From NCBI RefSeq assembly GCF_022201045.2, contig NC_068562.1, positions 5,252,001-5,316,000 of the forward strand: 64,000 nt of DNA, written 5' to 3'. Every line of letters starts with the position of its first letter. Position 1 is the first letter of the stretch. Below, piece after piece: positions 24,484 to 36,468 of the stretch. Below the pieces are notes generated by a model, which was not told where the DNA came from, made no database searches, and saw only the letters and a list, made by a program, of their open reading frames with translations. Both the position numbers and the translations under genes were made by a program. The stretch is from Citrus sinensis. Its lineage: Eukaryota; Streptophyta; Magnoliopsida; Sapindales; Rutaceae.

Positions 24484-25500
24484 ATGATGTCCTCTGAAAA
24501 TATTCTCACGACACAAGCTGTGATGACCAAAGAAGAAAACCAAAACCCAGCTGGCAACCGGAAAACAGCTTCAACAAGGCCACAAGAGCAAGCCCTCAAG
24601 TGTCCCAGATGCGACTCTCCCAACACTAAATTCTGCTACTACAACAACTACAGTCTCACGCAACCAAGGCACTTTTGCAAGACTTGCAGGAGGTACTGGA
24701 CTAAAGGAGGGGCTCTCCGCAACGTTCCCATTGGCGGCGGCTGTAGAAAGAACAAGAAGATCAAGTCATCTTCCAGACTCTCCGTTGACTCCAAAGACTC
24801 CGCTTCATCTTCTGAGATCGGCGGTTTCAAGTTCTTTCATGGCCTCTCTCCGGCCATGGATTTTCAGCTTGGTGGGTTATCATTTCCTCGGCTGAATCCC
24901 TCTTCGGCTGGTATCTGCAGCCAGTTCTCTTCATTTGGAGATGCTACGAGCCCTTCTTATTTCGGTCTTGATCCATCTGCTAGCTCTGCAAATCATCCTT
25001 TGACGGGCTTTAATTATCCACTTTCTTCTATTGTTGCTAATACCTTCGGTGGAGCAGTTCAAGAAATGGGTTCCTTAAATGTCAACAGTAGCCTTGCGTC
25101 TTCAATTGAGTCTTTGAGTTCTATAAATCAAGATTTGCACTGGAGACTGCAGCAGCAAAGACTTGCTATGCTCTTTGGTGGAGAGAATCAAAAAGAAACA
25201 ACCGTTGCTTCTGCTCAACTTGAGACTCAGACGCAGAAACCGCAACCCATTTTGTTTCAAAATCTGGAGATTTCATCAAAACCACAGGCTCCTGCAGTTG
25301 GGAATTCACGAAAAGAAGGTGCAAGTGGGGAAAGTACTGCAACTGAATGGTTCTTTGGGAATTCATATGCACCAGTGACTGCTGGCACTCCAACAACTAC
25401 AAGTAGCGGCGGCAACGGCGGCAATGATAACACAATTAACAACTGGAATAATGGTGCTCAAGGATGGAGTGATTTGCATCGATACAGTGGTTTGCCCTAG
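24484..25500 (+). CDS. Dof-type zinc finger transcription factor (338 aa)
   Basis: Plant-specific nuclear transcription factor that binds AAAG cores. The Dof domain occupies residues about 38-92, with zinc ligands C40, C43, C65 and C68 (C-x2-C-x21-C-x2-C), the [13 protein letters not shown] segment and the basic GGGCRKNKK end. The rest is low-complexity Ser/Asn/Gly-rich sequence, with a QQQR patch and a conserved-looking tail ending in [11 protein letters not shown], where a short activation or interaction motif often sits. There is no intron in the coding region. A second ATG immediately follows the first (MM); the first is used here. The gene stands alone between long spacers. I cannot assign it to a numbered Dof orthologue. 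Confidence 0.95.
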   Translation: MMSSENILTTQAVMTKEENQNPAGNRKTASTRPQEQALKCPRCDSPNTKFCYYNNYSLTQPRHFCKTCRRYWTKGGALRNVPIGGGCRKNKKIKSSSRLSVDSKDSASSSEIGGFKFFHGLSPAMDFQLGGLSFPRLNPSSAGICSQFSSFGDATSPSYFGLDPSASSANHPLTGFNYPLSSIVANTFGGAVQEMGSLNVNSSLASSIESLSSINQDLHWRLQQQRLAMLFGGENQKETTVASAQLETQTQKPQPILFQNLEISSKPQAPAVGNSRKEGASGESTATEWFFGNSYAPVTAGTPTTTSSGGNGGNDNTINNWNNGAQGWSDLHRYSGLP

Positions 25501-25979
25501 ATGTGAAGCTAGCTCTACCTGGCATATCAGGAGTACCGGGCAAGAGGTAGAATAAATGAACAAATTAATTGATAGAGGATTCATCGTCACATTATTATGT
25601 AAACCCATTTAGGTATATGCTTATTCTAGCTAGTTTCAATCTTGGGTTCAGATCAACCTGTATAATTTTTCTTTTCCCCTTATTGTTATAATTAGATGTC
25701 GAACAAAAGCACTTTTAGTTGTTGATGTCTTTGCTAATGTTAATGCCCCCAGATGGTGTCTGTTATATAACATTATATATCCAGTTGTTTTGCATGTTCC
25801 TACAAAGATGCAGGAGCAGCAGGACTATTTCTGCTTATATATGTATGGTAACAATAAAAAGACTAGATTTAGTTTTACATGAAAGTGAAAGCAGTGGCCG
25901 GGAGCTTGAAATTCTTTCTCTCTCTTTCCCTCAGTATCCCTCTCAAAGTATGTGTGGCTAAATTACATAAGTTGCAGGT

Positions 25980-26075
25980 ATGATTAGCGTTATGATGATC
26001 AGTTCTCTCATTGAAGCTATCTAGAGTATGATTAGCGTTATGATGATCAGTTCTCTCATTGAAGCTAGCTAGAGT
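25980..26075. repeat. 48-bp tandem duplication
   Basis: Two adjacent 48-base copies beginning ATGATTAGCGTTATGATGAT, differing at essentially one base (CTATCTAG versus CTAGCTAG). Confidence 0.9.
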
Positions 26076-26413
26076 TTGATGTGCTCTACTAATTCTAAAA
26101 AATAATCTTGTACTTTTTCGATGTCTTGGGGATCTGTGATGGATCTTTGTGAGGGTTAATAAATAGGACTTAATGGCATATCTTTGATTTGTTTTATGTT
26201 CAGTCAGCATCCAAAACTCTCACTGTCTGTGTTTCATTTCTCTCTCACTATAAATAAGGGATCTGAGTCTCACTGACTCAGGCTCCTCATCAGTTACTGA
26301 GCAATGTCACCATATATATGAAAACATCACAGTATCAGCAGCTCGATGAAGCCCTTTGCTGTTTAGCCCTGCAGCGTTTTAGCCTTAGAGCCTTGCCTAC
26401 GACTGTCTGTGCT

Positions 26414-26517
26414 AGCTGCTGCTGCATAGGCCTCTTCGTAATTATTAGATGCAGTGTGTTGTGATAGCTGCTGCTGCCTAGGCCTCTTCGTAATTATTAG
26501 ATGTAGTGTGGTGTGAT
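26414..26517. repeat. 52-bp tandem duplication
   Basis: Two adjacent copies beginning AGCTGCTGCTGC and sharing AGGCCTCTTCGTAATTATTA, with a few substitutions. Confidence 0.88.
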
Positions 26518-29032
26518 TTGGTGGTGTCTGAAAAAGTGGTGGTTTGAAAGTGTATTGAATTGAATACAACACTGTCAACATTTGAATGAAGAAAGGAAGA
26601 TAGAGAGATATGGCATCTACGGCTTCGGGTTCTTTGTTTTGTATTGCAAAAATGTTTTTATTATTTTAGCTTTTTCGGCTCTTGGAGAATGAGCCCTTCA
26701 GTGCTAATTGCTTCTCAGTATCACAATGTGATACTGTGATTACTGAGATGGGAGAAAAAGCTTTGCTTTTCCCTTTTTTGATTACTTTGCAAAACACAAA
26801 AGGTCCCACATAGTCTTGAAAAAGATTAACTCATTCATAATATGCTTTTCTTTAACTACAAGCTAGCTGTTTAGTTAATGGAATTTGGGTTAATAATCAT
26901 CAATCATTTACTTACACTAGGTTTCCGGATTAATTAAGACCACAACTTCTTCGTACTCTACTGGATAATATGGCTTTAATCAATTAATTTGTTTCTTCGT
27001 TCGATATTCTTTATTGCTTTAATTCTGGTTCCTAAAATATACTTGTTTCGGTAAAATTTATGCAAATGACTCTTTGTCTCCCTCTCTAAGCTTTAACTCA
27101 GTTGCACCACTGACAAGGCCAACCACTCCTTTAGCCTACATATCACCGCACAAAGTAAAATTCTCCACCATTAATTTGTATATGTGTAACATTCTATATA
27201 TAGGTTTACAAATAAATATACTCTTTGCCTCTTACATATAGGTTCGGCCCCATCTTTGAACATATTGTTGGTGTTAGCTTTTTGCTTTGCATATACCCTT
27301 TATAATTATATATATATATATTCGTCTCTACGACTCTACCTACAAATAACAACATAAATACAATGAAGTTATTTCTGTACAGAAGCCCTTTGAAAGCTTA
27401 GGCGGCAATCATTTGTATATGAAAAATGATATTCTATTCTTCCAAAAGATATATTTATTTCACAACACATCACATATCGACCACCTTTTTCTCTTTTGTT
27501 TTTATACGACCTTCGATCCAAATCAACAAAACCATTACATGGACATATTGATACAAGAAGAGAGAGAGAGAGAGAGAGATTGGGTGAAGATGAACTGAAT
27601 TAGCTGAAGACATGAAGTAGCTAGCGTGATTAACGTGAAAGACTCGCTATGAGAAAACTTTTGTTACACTATTGTTACATTACTTGTGTCAACTGTCATA
27701 TTACACAACTCACCACCTGCGAGAAGCTCATGACATTTAACGGCAAGGCAATCTTATGCTGCTCCTCGTCCTAACCCACCCCCTTAGCTAGCTATTATCC
27801 ACAACCGTCCAATATGGATCAAATTGAATCAACTTTTTAGATGGTCGCCATCAGACGGCTGATTTCGACCAATCGAAGAAGCGTGAGATTAGGGTTGGTT
27901 TGTTCAAAGCAATCAATGGGTGGAGGCATTTAACCAATATTGAAACTTGTCTTCATCAAATGATAACGTTTGTGTGGGAATAAGATTTTGTATTGCTGTG
28001 TTGTAGGTTACGTGTTCAAAGAATGGAGAGACAAACCCCACCCAGAACGAGAAAAATGTTTTCATCTATCATCACTCTTTTTGGCCTTTTGTAGTCTTGG
28101 AAGTTCAAAATTAACAGCTCCCACACCTTCCACCAAGCCCCCCTCAACCTCATCATTTCATTTCTTACATTTTAGGCTTCTAGTGCATGTGGGTTTATTC
28201 CCCTTTTTTAAAAAAGAAAAAAGAAAAAACATTTATTGAGCTAAAATTCCATTTTATAAAATGGTAGTTAGGCTGCTAGTTTGCAAATGGGCTACCTAAA
28301 AGAGCGGCTGGCCCGACTCTATTGTACGCAGGCTGGAGCCCACAAGAGCCACTCAAGATTTTCGGATCTATGGGCCTACCAAACACCATTTTCCTTGTTT
28401 TCCTTTGTTATCAGTAATTAATTCCTGTCCTTCCAAAATGAAAAAGAAGAAGAAGATGAATTTACTATTGGAAACTAACTTCGATAAAGTCGGACTATTA
28501 TTTTAGGTCTGCAAAAGTTCTTGTAAAATAGTCGTTTTAAAATTCCATTAACAAGGGAGCCTTTAATTCCACCTGATGTATATACCCAACCTCATTATAT
28601 TCTTGTCATGTGTGCCTCTCAAGTCTCAACCAATCATTAAAAATAATATTAATAATAATGTGAGAGATTATTTTTTTCATAAGTTCAAGAAGTTTAATAA
28701 GCTAATTTAAACAGAATGAAAATGAATATTTTCAGCAATAAAGTTAAACTTTCTTATTGACAAACTCTAAATGATAATAATGGAAAAATTCATTTTTTGT
28801 AAGATAAATCGAATTCTGGTAAAATATACACAATCTGTAGAAATTTTCGGGTAACCAATTTACAATCATATTAGAAGTGAAGAGTTGTGTGAATCACTTA
28901 GATGTTATGTAAATCACTTACATTTTTGATTGGGCAAACAGAAATAGGATACAATTTAACTTCCAATCACAAAGAAAGTAGATGGAAGAACAATAGATGA
29001 TGAGCAATCCGAGTTAAATAGATTTCAATTCA

Positions 29033-32000
29033 CTATCTTGACCAAATCTTTTTCTTAGTATCCCTCTCCTTAATTCCTTGAACCTGATCTCTGTTAATTC
29101 TCTTATGAACGGAGGGCCCTTGTATAGTGGCGGTGACTGGCTTTGCTGTTCTCATCACCCTTGTTGCTGCAACTCTAGGGGGGTCAGATTTCCTTTTCTT
29201 GTTTTCATATGAAGAAGATTTAAGGATATTATTGTTCTCTGTTTCACCACTCCTGGAATCTCTCTTCTTTCTTGTCTCATGCTGATGACCATTTCCTCTT
29301 GGCAATATGGAACCATGACTCATTGGCCGGTTAACTGAGTTCGAACTCCTTAGGATACGAAGATCAATATCACTCATGACTTCATCATCTCCCTTCGAGG
29401 TTTTAACTTCATTAGGAGTATACTTTATAAGATCAGCAAAATCACGAGACAGCCTGCATTGAAACTGTTGCTCTTGCTCCTTCAACTTGTCCTCAAGCTC
29501 CTTAATCTGAAAAAATATATTGATGTTCAGAACTTCCTGCATGAGTTTAGTGATTTCCCTCTAGTTTTCAAATGTCAATAACCAAGTGATACTGTTCTAT
29601 TAACAAAAAATTCAGGCTAACCAATGCAGCTACAAAATTCTTATAGTAGGTGGGTACAATTAAATATGCACAACATCTATTCTTGCTGCTAGACACTTGC
29701 AAACCTATATACTTATGCCGTTAATACTTGTTCGTAAATCATTACCAAAGGATTCTGTAGAGAAACAGTAGATAATAATAACCTTTTGACGAAGCATTAA
29801 GGACTCTACATGCTGACGTTCCTGCTCTTTCAATTTCGACTCTAGTTCCTTAACCTGAAAAAATAAATGGTAACTGTAAGTTTAAACGTAAAGATAAATA
29901 TAGTTTTCCAACCTCTCATTTGTTAATAAAAAACACGCATTTCTGCACTGTGAGTGAAATCTCAGCAATAACCTTATGTTGAAGACTAATGGAATGAGAC
30001 TCAGACTCTCGTTCTTGCTCTTTCAGCTTGTTCTCAATATCTTTGACCTGTTCAAAGTCAAATGATAGTCTATTCAAATTTCTTTTCAAAAAAACAAAAA
30101 ATAGTTTCATCTTTTGCTAGACAAAAAGCAGCTCAGTTAAATGTTACAAACAATAATCTTCAAGAAACTGAATGATTAAAGAAAACTTGAAAAAGGAAAG
30201 AACTTTTTATATTAAGGTCTAGTGTTTGATGCAGAACCTTCTGTTGGAAAATTGCAGACTCTGATTGTTGTCGGTCTCTAAGCCTGTTTTCTAGTTCTTT
30301 GACCTTTGGCATGAAATAGATTCTGGTTAGCCATTGACAAGACAAAAATGAACAAAACTTTGATTATAATTCCAGTGAAAATTTACCTTTATTTGGAGGG
30401 TACTGCAGAGCTCTTCTCTTCCCTTCAATCTCTCTAAAAGTTGTGATGCTTGCTTATCTGACTGGTCATGCAAGTTTGACTTCAAGGAAACTTGGCCTTC
30501 AAGTTCTTTAATCTTTTCTTGTTGGTTTTTGTAAGTTTGGTCTTTGTATTTGGCCCTATTTTCCAGGTTCTGTAAGTTCTCTTCTAGCTTCCTTAAAGAT
30601 TCATCTTTAGATCTGGAATCTTGCCTTGCTTTTTCAAGCTTTACAAATAAACAATATTAAAGTTGAAATCCAAAATCCTAATTAGAAAATAGAAAAAGGG
30701 AAAAAAATGTAACAATTGAGAGGAGATATGACATCAACAAGAAATCCTCAGACCTACCATCACTTTCATCTTTTGAAGCTCACTTGTATCTATTTGCTTC
30801 CTCGCGGGACCTAATTCAACCCCTCGAACTCGAGTTGCAAAATTTAATGAACTCAAAGTCTCACTAAGGTCCTGTTCTGAAGGACTGATTTGCACAAACA
30901 TCAAAGTTTTGGAGTCACCCCCTGCGATATGCATAATTTGACATCGACATGAGTGACTACGCAATCATGAAATATTAACTCCTCACGTAAGATCAAAAAA
31001 CAAACACTGACAACATCTACCTAATGAATCTTGCAGCAAATGTGTCAACTTGGAGTTCCTGAAACCAAACAAAAATATCATTTTAAGGTCAAAAATGGGT
31101 TCTGAAAGAATGATAATTATGGAAGAAAGATGAAACATATACCTATACGGAAAGTGACTATTTTTTTAGTTGGATGAAATATATACCTGTATGGAATGTG
31201 ATTGCTTTTTGTTGCTAAGGAGTAAATGACGTCTCCAAGAGCTGAAAGGGATCTGTTAATATTTTGAGCTTCTTTGAGTCGATCTCCTTGCACATCAGTT
31301 CTCGTAAGTCTTTCACTGCCGGCCAAATCCACAAGCCATAGCTTGCTCTTGGTGCATTCGCCACTAATCAAGTTCTTTGCTCTAACCATTATACAGAGCA
31401 TGCTGAGTGAAAAAGGTTCAAATATTTTCATGGTCCATCAGTAATGAAAAAATGCATCAGAACAATAATGGCTGATTTGTATGCTTAAGAAAATTAAGGG
31501 GGAAAAAAATTAAAACTCAGTACCAGTGAGATCGGCTGCTATGCTCATTCACATTATTGGACCCAACAGCTCTTGCACTGCTTCCAGTCTGTAGTACATT
31601 CCAGGCTTCCCTTATGCTATTGACATTGGCTTCTACAATGCCTGGAACATGATGTGATCCTTCAGAAGATTGCTTTATCTCCAACCTAGAAATACTCACA
31701 AAAGAAAAGTCAGTAGGCTTTTTGTTGTTGTACAATTTTGTATCTGCTAGCATAGTCAACTTTGGACTACACTTAGTTCAAGATAATAGCATGCTTCCCA
31801 AAGTCTACTTAAAAAAAAAAAATTTACTTCTTTGATGTCGGTGATGTAGCCAACAGGTCTCTGATCTGCTCATTGTAGACTTCAAGCACACTAACAGATA
31901 TGTTGTAAGTAAAGGTTTCACTTCTTTCCTTGGCAATTTCAAATAATTGCTCAAGAGTTCTGTAATTGACTCCTCTACTCTGCTCAGTACCCTCCATTGT

Positions 32001-34877
32001 AAATGTCTTCCCTGTCCCTGTTTGCCCATATGCAAATATACAAACATTGTAGCCATCTAGCACCGAAATCACCAATGGTGAAGCATCCGCAAACACATCA
32101 ACTGTTCAGGCGAAACAAAAACACCAAATCAATTATAATTCCCACAGTTTAAAAACTATATTCCATCAATCAATTGTTTGTAATATAAACACCTTGACCA
32201 TCATTTGGTGTGAAAACTCGGTCAAATTTGAAAGTCTTTCTGGTGGAACTGCCTGTCAGAACACCAAGTTCTCCATCTTTCGCTGCATCAAAGTCTACAA
32301 CTGTAGCACATCCAGCCGATATCTCCACCTTATTTAATGGACGGCACCTACAAAAAACCCTGATATTACCTGATATCAAATAAACATATTAGTGCTTCGG
32401 AGTCAACATTACCAACAAATAATGCAGCACATCTATTTCTAAATTATTTAAAAAAGGGAGAAAAAACATGCCTCTGGTCTGCTGAATTTGGTTATAAAGC
32501 TCCTTTCTCTTTGCTTGCTCTTCACTGTACTTCATTTTAAAATCCTCACACTGTGCAACTGCAGAATGACCTGTGAGTGACTACAAAACAAAGATTAACT
32601 CTCTAACAACTCACCAAGCATGTAAAACTAAACCTACCCAGTGCCTGAACTCCAATAACCATTTTATTCAACTCGGGTATTGAATCAGCACATTCATGTG
32701 CTTCACGCGAAAGTTGAGAATGTTCCTTCTTCATCATCTGCATACACGTTGGTCATTAAAATGCATGGTAGAAAACTAACTTTCACAAACGAGAAAAAAA
32801 AAATAATAATAATTTCGATGCGTGATCCAAATAAAATTTCATCATTTACCTTTACTTTCTCTTGTAAATCACTGACTGCCGCTGCCCAATACTTTTTATC
32901 ACACTCATACCTGCTTGTGATATTAATTAAATTTTCTGCTTGTTTCTCCACAGTTTGATCTAACAGGAAGAATGAAATAAGTTACCTAAAGCAGTGTCGT
33001 TTGTAAATTTCATTGTAGGAAGACCTGACTCAAAAGATGCAATCAAACCTTCATAAAGATAATAAATGAGCATGCAATTATTTACTATTTCCAGAAGTTT
33101 GAGCCTTTTGCATTACAGTATATACACTCATTAAAGAGGGTTACTAGTTGTCCATCCAGTGGAATCCATCCCAAGTTTGAGCCTTGTATCACAGTATATG
33201 CACTCAATAAAGAGGGTTACTTGTTGTCCATCCAATGGAATCCATCCCATGAAACAGTTATCGAAAAACATGTCATCATCATTACCTAGAGTTAGTGTTT
33301 GAAAGGCCTTGTTGTCAAGTTCCATCCTAACCTTCTCCAGCTGCTCATTTGCTGCAGTTAGTGACATCCATGCCTCATGGCATTCATTTGTCTTAAGCTG
33401 GAACTGTTTATTGAGCTCTTCTATTTTCTTCTCATACTTCTCGGTAGCTTTTATTCGCATAATTTTCTTCTGCTCACCACAATTAAGTAAGCAACAAATT
33501 GAAACCTCAAAGCTGTTACTCTTGATATAAGTTGCAACTAACCTGAGCAGATGGCACTTCTATCTCAGCAGCACAGTTGTTACATTTAAGAAATTCATGT
33601 GAAGTCTGTGGAACTGTATCCAATTTGCAGGTAAGATAAACATGAGGGTGCAAATATGTACATATAACATACTTGTGTTCCCAAATGATAAATTGAACAA
33701 GAAACTAAAAGTAGCAGTACCTGACAACACCTTTGATGCTCTCCTTATGCATATTCCACTAACTGCTGGACTTCCACTGATCCCTTCAAATCTTACCACA
33801 ACCGTTCCTTCCTCCTTTACAGAGACCCTGATGTCAACTAATTGCAAAGGTTTATTGGCTCCAACAATAGAGAAAATGTCAAAATCAGATACGACCTGCA
33901 TTGATCCAATTGTAGAGTTTCTAAGTACAGAAAACAAAGGAAAAGGAACCAATATATAATCAGAGTGAATGACCTTGTGTGTAATAACTTGCCTTTTCTT
34001 CCTGAACAAATACATTGAATACTCTCATTCCCTTAGGTCCATTTGTGTTTATGATCTCCGCGAAATGAAGATCAACATAATAGTGCCCAGGAGGAATATC
34101 ATTGAACCGATAACAAAAGTTCCCAAATCTTGCTGACTGATATATGAATGGATAATCTCCAGCATCACAAATATGTTCATTTGTTCGTAAGACATTTCCT
34201 CCTTCGAAATAGGTATCACCCAAAAATTTCATACTACAATCTACTTCATCTGATGCCTCACCTCCAGCATTTACAAATAAGACAAATTCGCCTGGTTCAA
34301 GAAAGTATTGCAATAAATTAAATTAAGAAGCTATTCGATCATTAAAATCATCAAGAAATTTTAGCCCAAGACTTTAGCTCCCTTTAAAAAATCAAGAAGC
34401 CATAACTTGGATCCAACTTCATACTTGTAAAACCAAATCAGACACGGAAATAAATAAACTACACATATAGCTCTATTTCACAAAAACCTATACCCTGTTT
34501 TCGTTGTAAAAGGAAAAGACAACAAGATTCAACAAAAGACTTTCCTTTTCTTGTTTCCTAACAACAGAGGGCTAAGAAAGAGCACTCATTTTGGAGCATT
34601 CTCCTAGAAGCCAAAAAATGATAAGTGTAAAACAGAACTTGAGAGGCAGTAAAGACTAACCTGTGCAGTAAGATCTTATGAACCCACAAGGAATCAACCT
34701 TGAATTAGAGTCACAGAGCATCGAATCAACAAAAGACTCTTCATTTCCATCTTCTTCTTCCATGGCAGAAGCTCTGTTTTCTTGATTCAAGTTCACATCT
34801 TTTTCCCTGTCAAAACCCTTATCTACAATTAGGTTTTCTGGGATTAGTTGAGAAGTGTTTAATTGAATGTTTTCCAT
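29033..34877 (-). CDS. Kinesin-14 with malectin-like domain (1,070 aa, 19 exons)
   Basis: Microtubule motor of the plant kinesin-14 group that carries an N-terminal malectin-like (di-glucose-binding) domain. Exons in transcript order: 34661-34877, 33993-34291, 33721-33895, 33543-33613, 33286-33469, 32850-32959, 32638-32737, 32472-32558, 32193-32369, 31828-32101, 31524-31685, 31187-31402, 31021-31058, 30758-30921, 30387-30638, 30238-30303, 29973-30047, 29783-29854, 29033-29506; they sum to 3,213 nt. The malectin-like part is residues ~73-230 ([14 protein letters not shown]), followed by coiled coil and a CNNC motif. The motor starts [12 protein letters not shown] (~415), with P-loop GQTGTGKT 499-506, switch I SSRSH 614-618 and switch II DLAGSE 644-649. 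The coiled coil is 759-930 and the tail is basic. The neck lies before the motor, as expected for minus-end-directed kinesin-14. Introns 2 and 8 begin with GC. Confidence 0.93.
31129..31216. repeat. 44-bp imperfect duplication over a kinesin splice donor
   Basis: The end of the motor exon and its donor (second unit, 31173-31216) is imperfectly repeated inside the following intron (first unit, 31129-31172). This creates a decoy TAG|GTATAT donor 44 bases downstream on the minus strand. Its use would shift the frame. Confidence 0.6.
33095..33249. repeat. 77-bp tandem duplication in a kinesin intron
   Basis: Two adjacent copies begin AAGTTTGAGCCTT and end GGAATCCATCCCA (33095-33172 and 33173-33249), about 88-90 percent identical by eye. 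It lies in intron 5. Confidence 0.9.
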
Positions 34878-35707
34878 GAAAAGCTAAGGTTTTTTGAATG
34901 TTTGGAAACTCAGAAAGTTTTAGATTCAACAAGAGAAGAGCCTTTTTCCTCCCTTTTCTCTTTGTTGCAATTTGCAAGAAATGTGTATGAAACAGAAGAG
35001 CAGATGGTGAGATTCTTCGCAGTGTTGGGGCCTTTTGGGGGGGTTTGAGAATGTTCAAATTTTAGATCTCTTCGACCGTTGAGACAATTTACCGTTAAAG
35101 TTGAACCTTTTTGAAGAGTATTATATTCTTCGTAAATATATTTTCAACATGCGGTGTTAAATGCCTTAGGACTAACAAGGTAATAATAAAAATGGAATAT
35201 AAATTTTTTTATTAATTTTTTCGGAAATTTAATTTTCATCCACACATGGCGCAATTTATTAATTTTTATTAATGTAATATTGATTTTTGTGTTTCTATCT
35301 AACTAATACATATCGACCAATTTGGATATAATAGCTTGTACAAATCGTTTATAAATTTCTAAAAATTTACCATTTTCACCTTCCTTTAAGTTTTTCAATT
35401 AATCTCCACACATCTTCTCTCATTAACTTTGTTTGTGGGAGAATAATAAAATTGTGTTTATATAAATAAAATACAACAGAACTGTACAAAAAGAAAAATT
35501 ACATATACATATACGCAATTTTTTTCTAACGCGAGCACCCTCACTTTTTTTTTTATGTAAACACATTTTTAAGCCGTGCGGATAAATAGAGTTAGATTTT
35601 AATATTATTAAATCACACGACTTTATAATGTATTAAAAAATAACTTTATTAAACCATACAGCCTAATAGCATATCCGTATTAAAAAAATTACAATATCCA
35701 CACTTAA

Positions 35708-35709
<2 letters not shown>

Positions 35710-35754
<45 letters not shown>
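35710..35754. repeat. (AT)n microsatellite
   Basis: About 22 uninterrupted AT units, likely length-polymorphic. Confidence 0.95.
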
Positions 35755-35756
<2 letters not shown>

Positions 35757-35932
35757 AAAGAGAGCTGTCTTTTATATTCCTTCAATTTTCTCCTATTTAG
35801 CCAACCAAATAAACGACAAAATGGCTATAAGTTATGATGCGACACTATCAACGAGTATTATAGATCACAACAAAATCTTAATCTCTCCAACTATTAATTG
35901 TTGAACATTGATATATATATAAAAGGCTGACA

Positions 35933-36038
35933 CTAAGTTACGTTGAACGTAACTTGCACCTCTCACAGCAACAGCACCCAATCCCACCAGTGATATTGTT
36001 GTTGTGAGAGGGCGTAAGTTACGTTAAACGTAACTTAG
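35933..36038. mobile_element. Foldback MITE, CTAAGTTAC family, copy 1
   Basis: A 106-base near-palindrome. The ends are CTAAGTTACG and CGTAACTTAG, the arms pair over about 40 bases (including CTCTCACA and TGTGAGAG), and each end is itself a small palindrome, AAGTTACGTT(G/A)AACGTAACTT. The centre is a short unpaired loop. A second element with the same ends lies at 60135-60246. Confidence 0.75.
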
Positions 36039-36266
36039 GCCCTCCCTATATAAAATACTTTTATTTTCCATCATCATCTTTGGCAAGTATAATCACACTC
36101 ATCATCATCCATCACCTCTAATTTTGTACGGAACATTGGGATGAAAAGCACGACGAATTAGGACAAGACGTCTGGTAGGCACAAAAGATGAAATTGAAAT
36201 ACCTTTCACCCAACGCTCTGTTAGATTAGAATTTAGAACGCACCATGACCATGACCCTATTAATAA

Positions 36267-36468
36267 GAGTAATGATACAACCACAAACTCTTATATAAAT
36301 TTATTTTATACAAACTGATATGGCATTAATTCATTAGTTGAATGAAAATATAAAATAATATAAATAAATCATGTAGGCCAATAGATATTTAATTCAACTA
36401 ATGAATTAACGTCACATCAGTTTGTACAAAATAAATTTGTACAATAATTTGTGATTATATCATTACTC
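36267..36468. mobile_element. Mutator-type MITE with 9-bp target duplication
   Basis: A 202-base element begins GAGTAATGATA and ends TATCATTACTC, with inverted arms extending roughly 80 bases on each side. It is bounded by the 9-base direct repeat TATTAATAA (36258-36266 and 36469-36477). A 9-bp duplication with long inverted repeats is typical of Mutator-like elements. No coding capacity. Confidence 0.82.

Larger units (their letters stand above)
25501..29032. other. 3.5-kb spacer between the Dof and kinesin genes
   Basis: Dof 3' untranslated region, then intergenic DNA. It holds two short tandem duplications (25980-26075, 26414-26517), an imperfect hairpin around 26714-26746 (CTCAGTATCACA and its complement), a (GA)n tract near 27558-27577 and a perfect CCATTTTATAAAATGG palindrome near 28249. 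No coding exon is recognised. Confidence 0.5.

Noticed and set aside
26714..26746. Hairpin CTCAGTATCACA/TGTGATTACTGAG as a possible microRNA precursor or terminator
   Set aside because: The stem is too short for a plant microRNA precursor and no known mature microRNA sequence is present.
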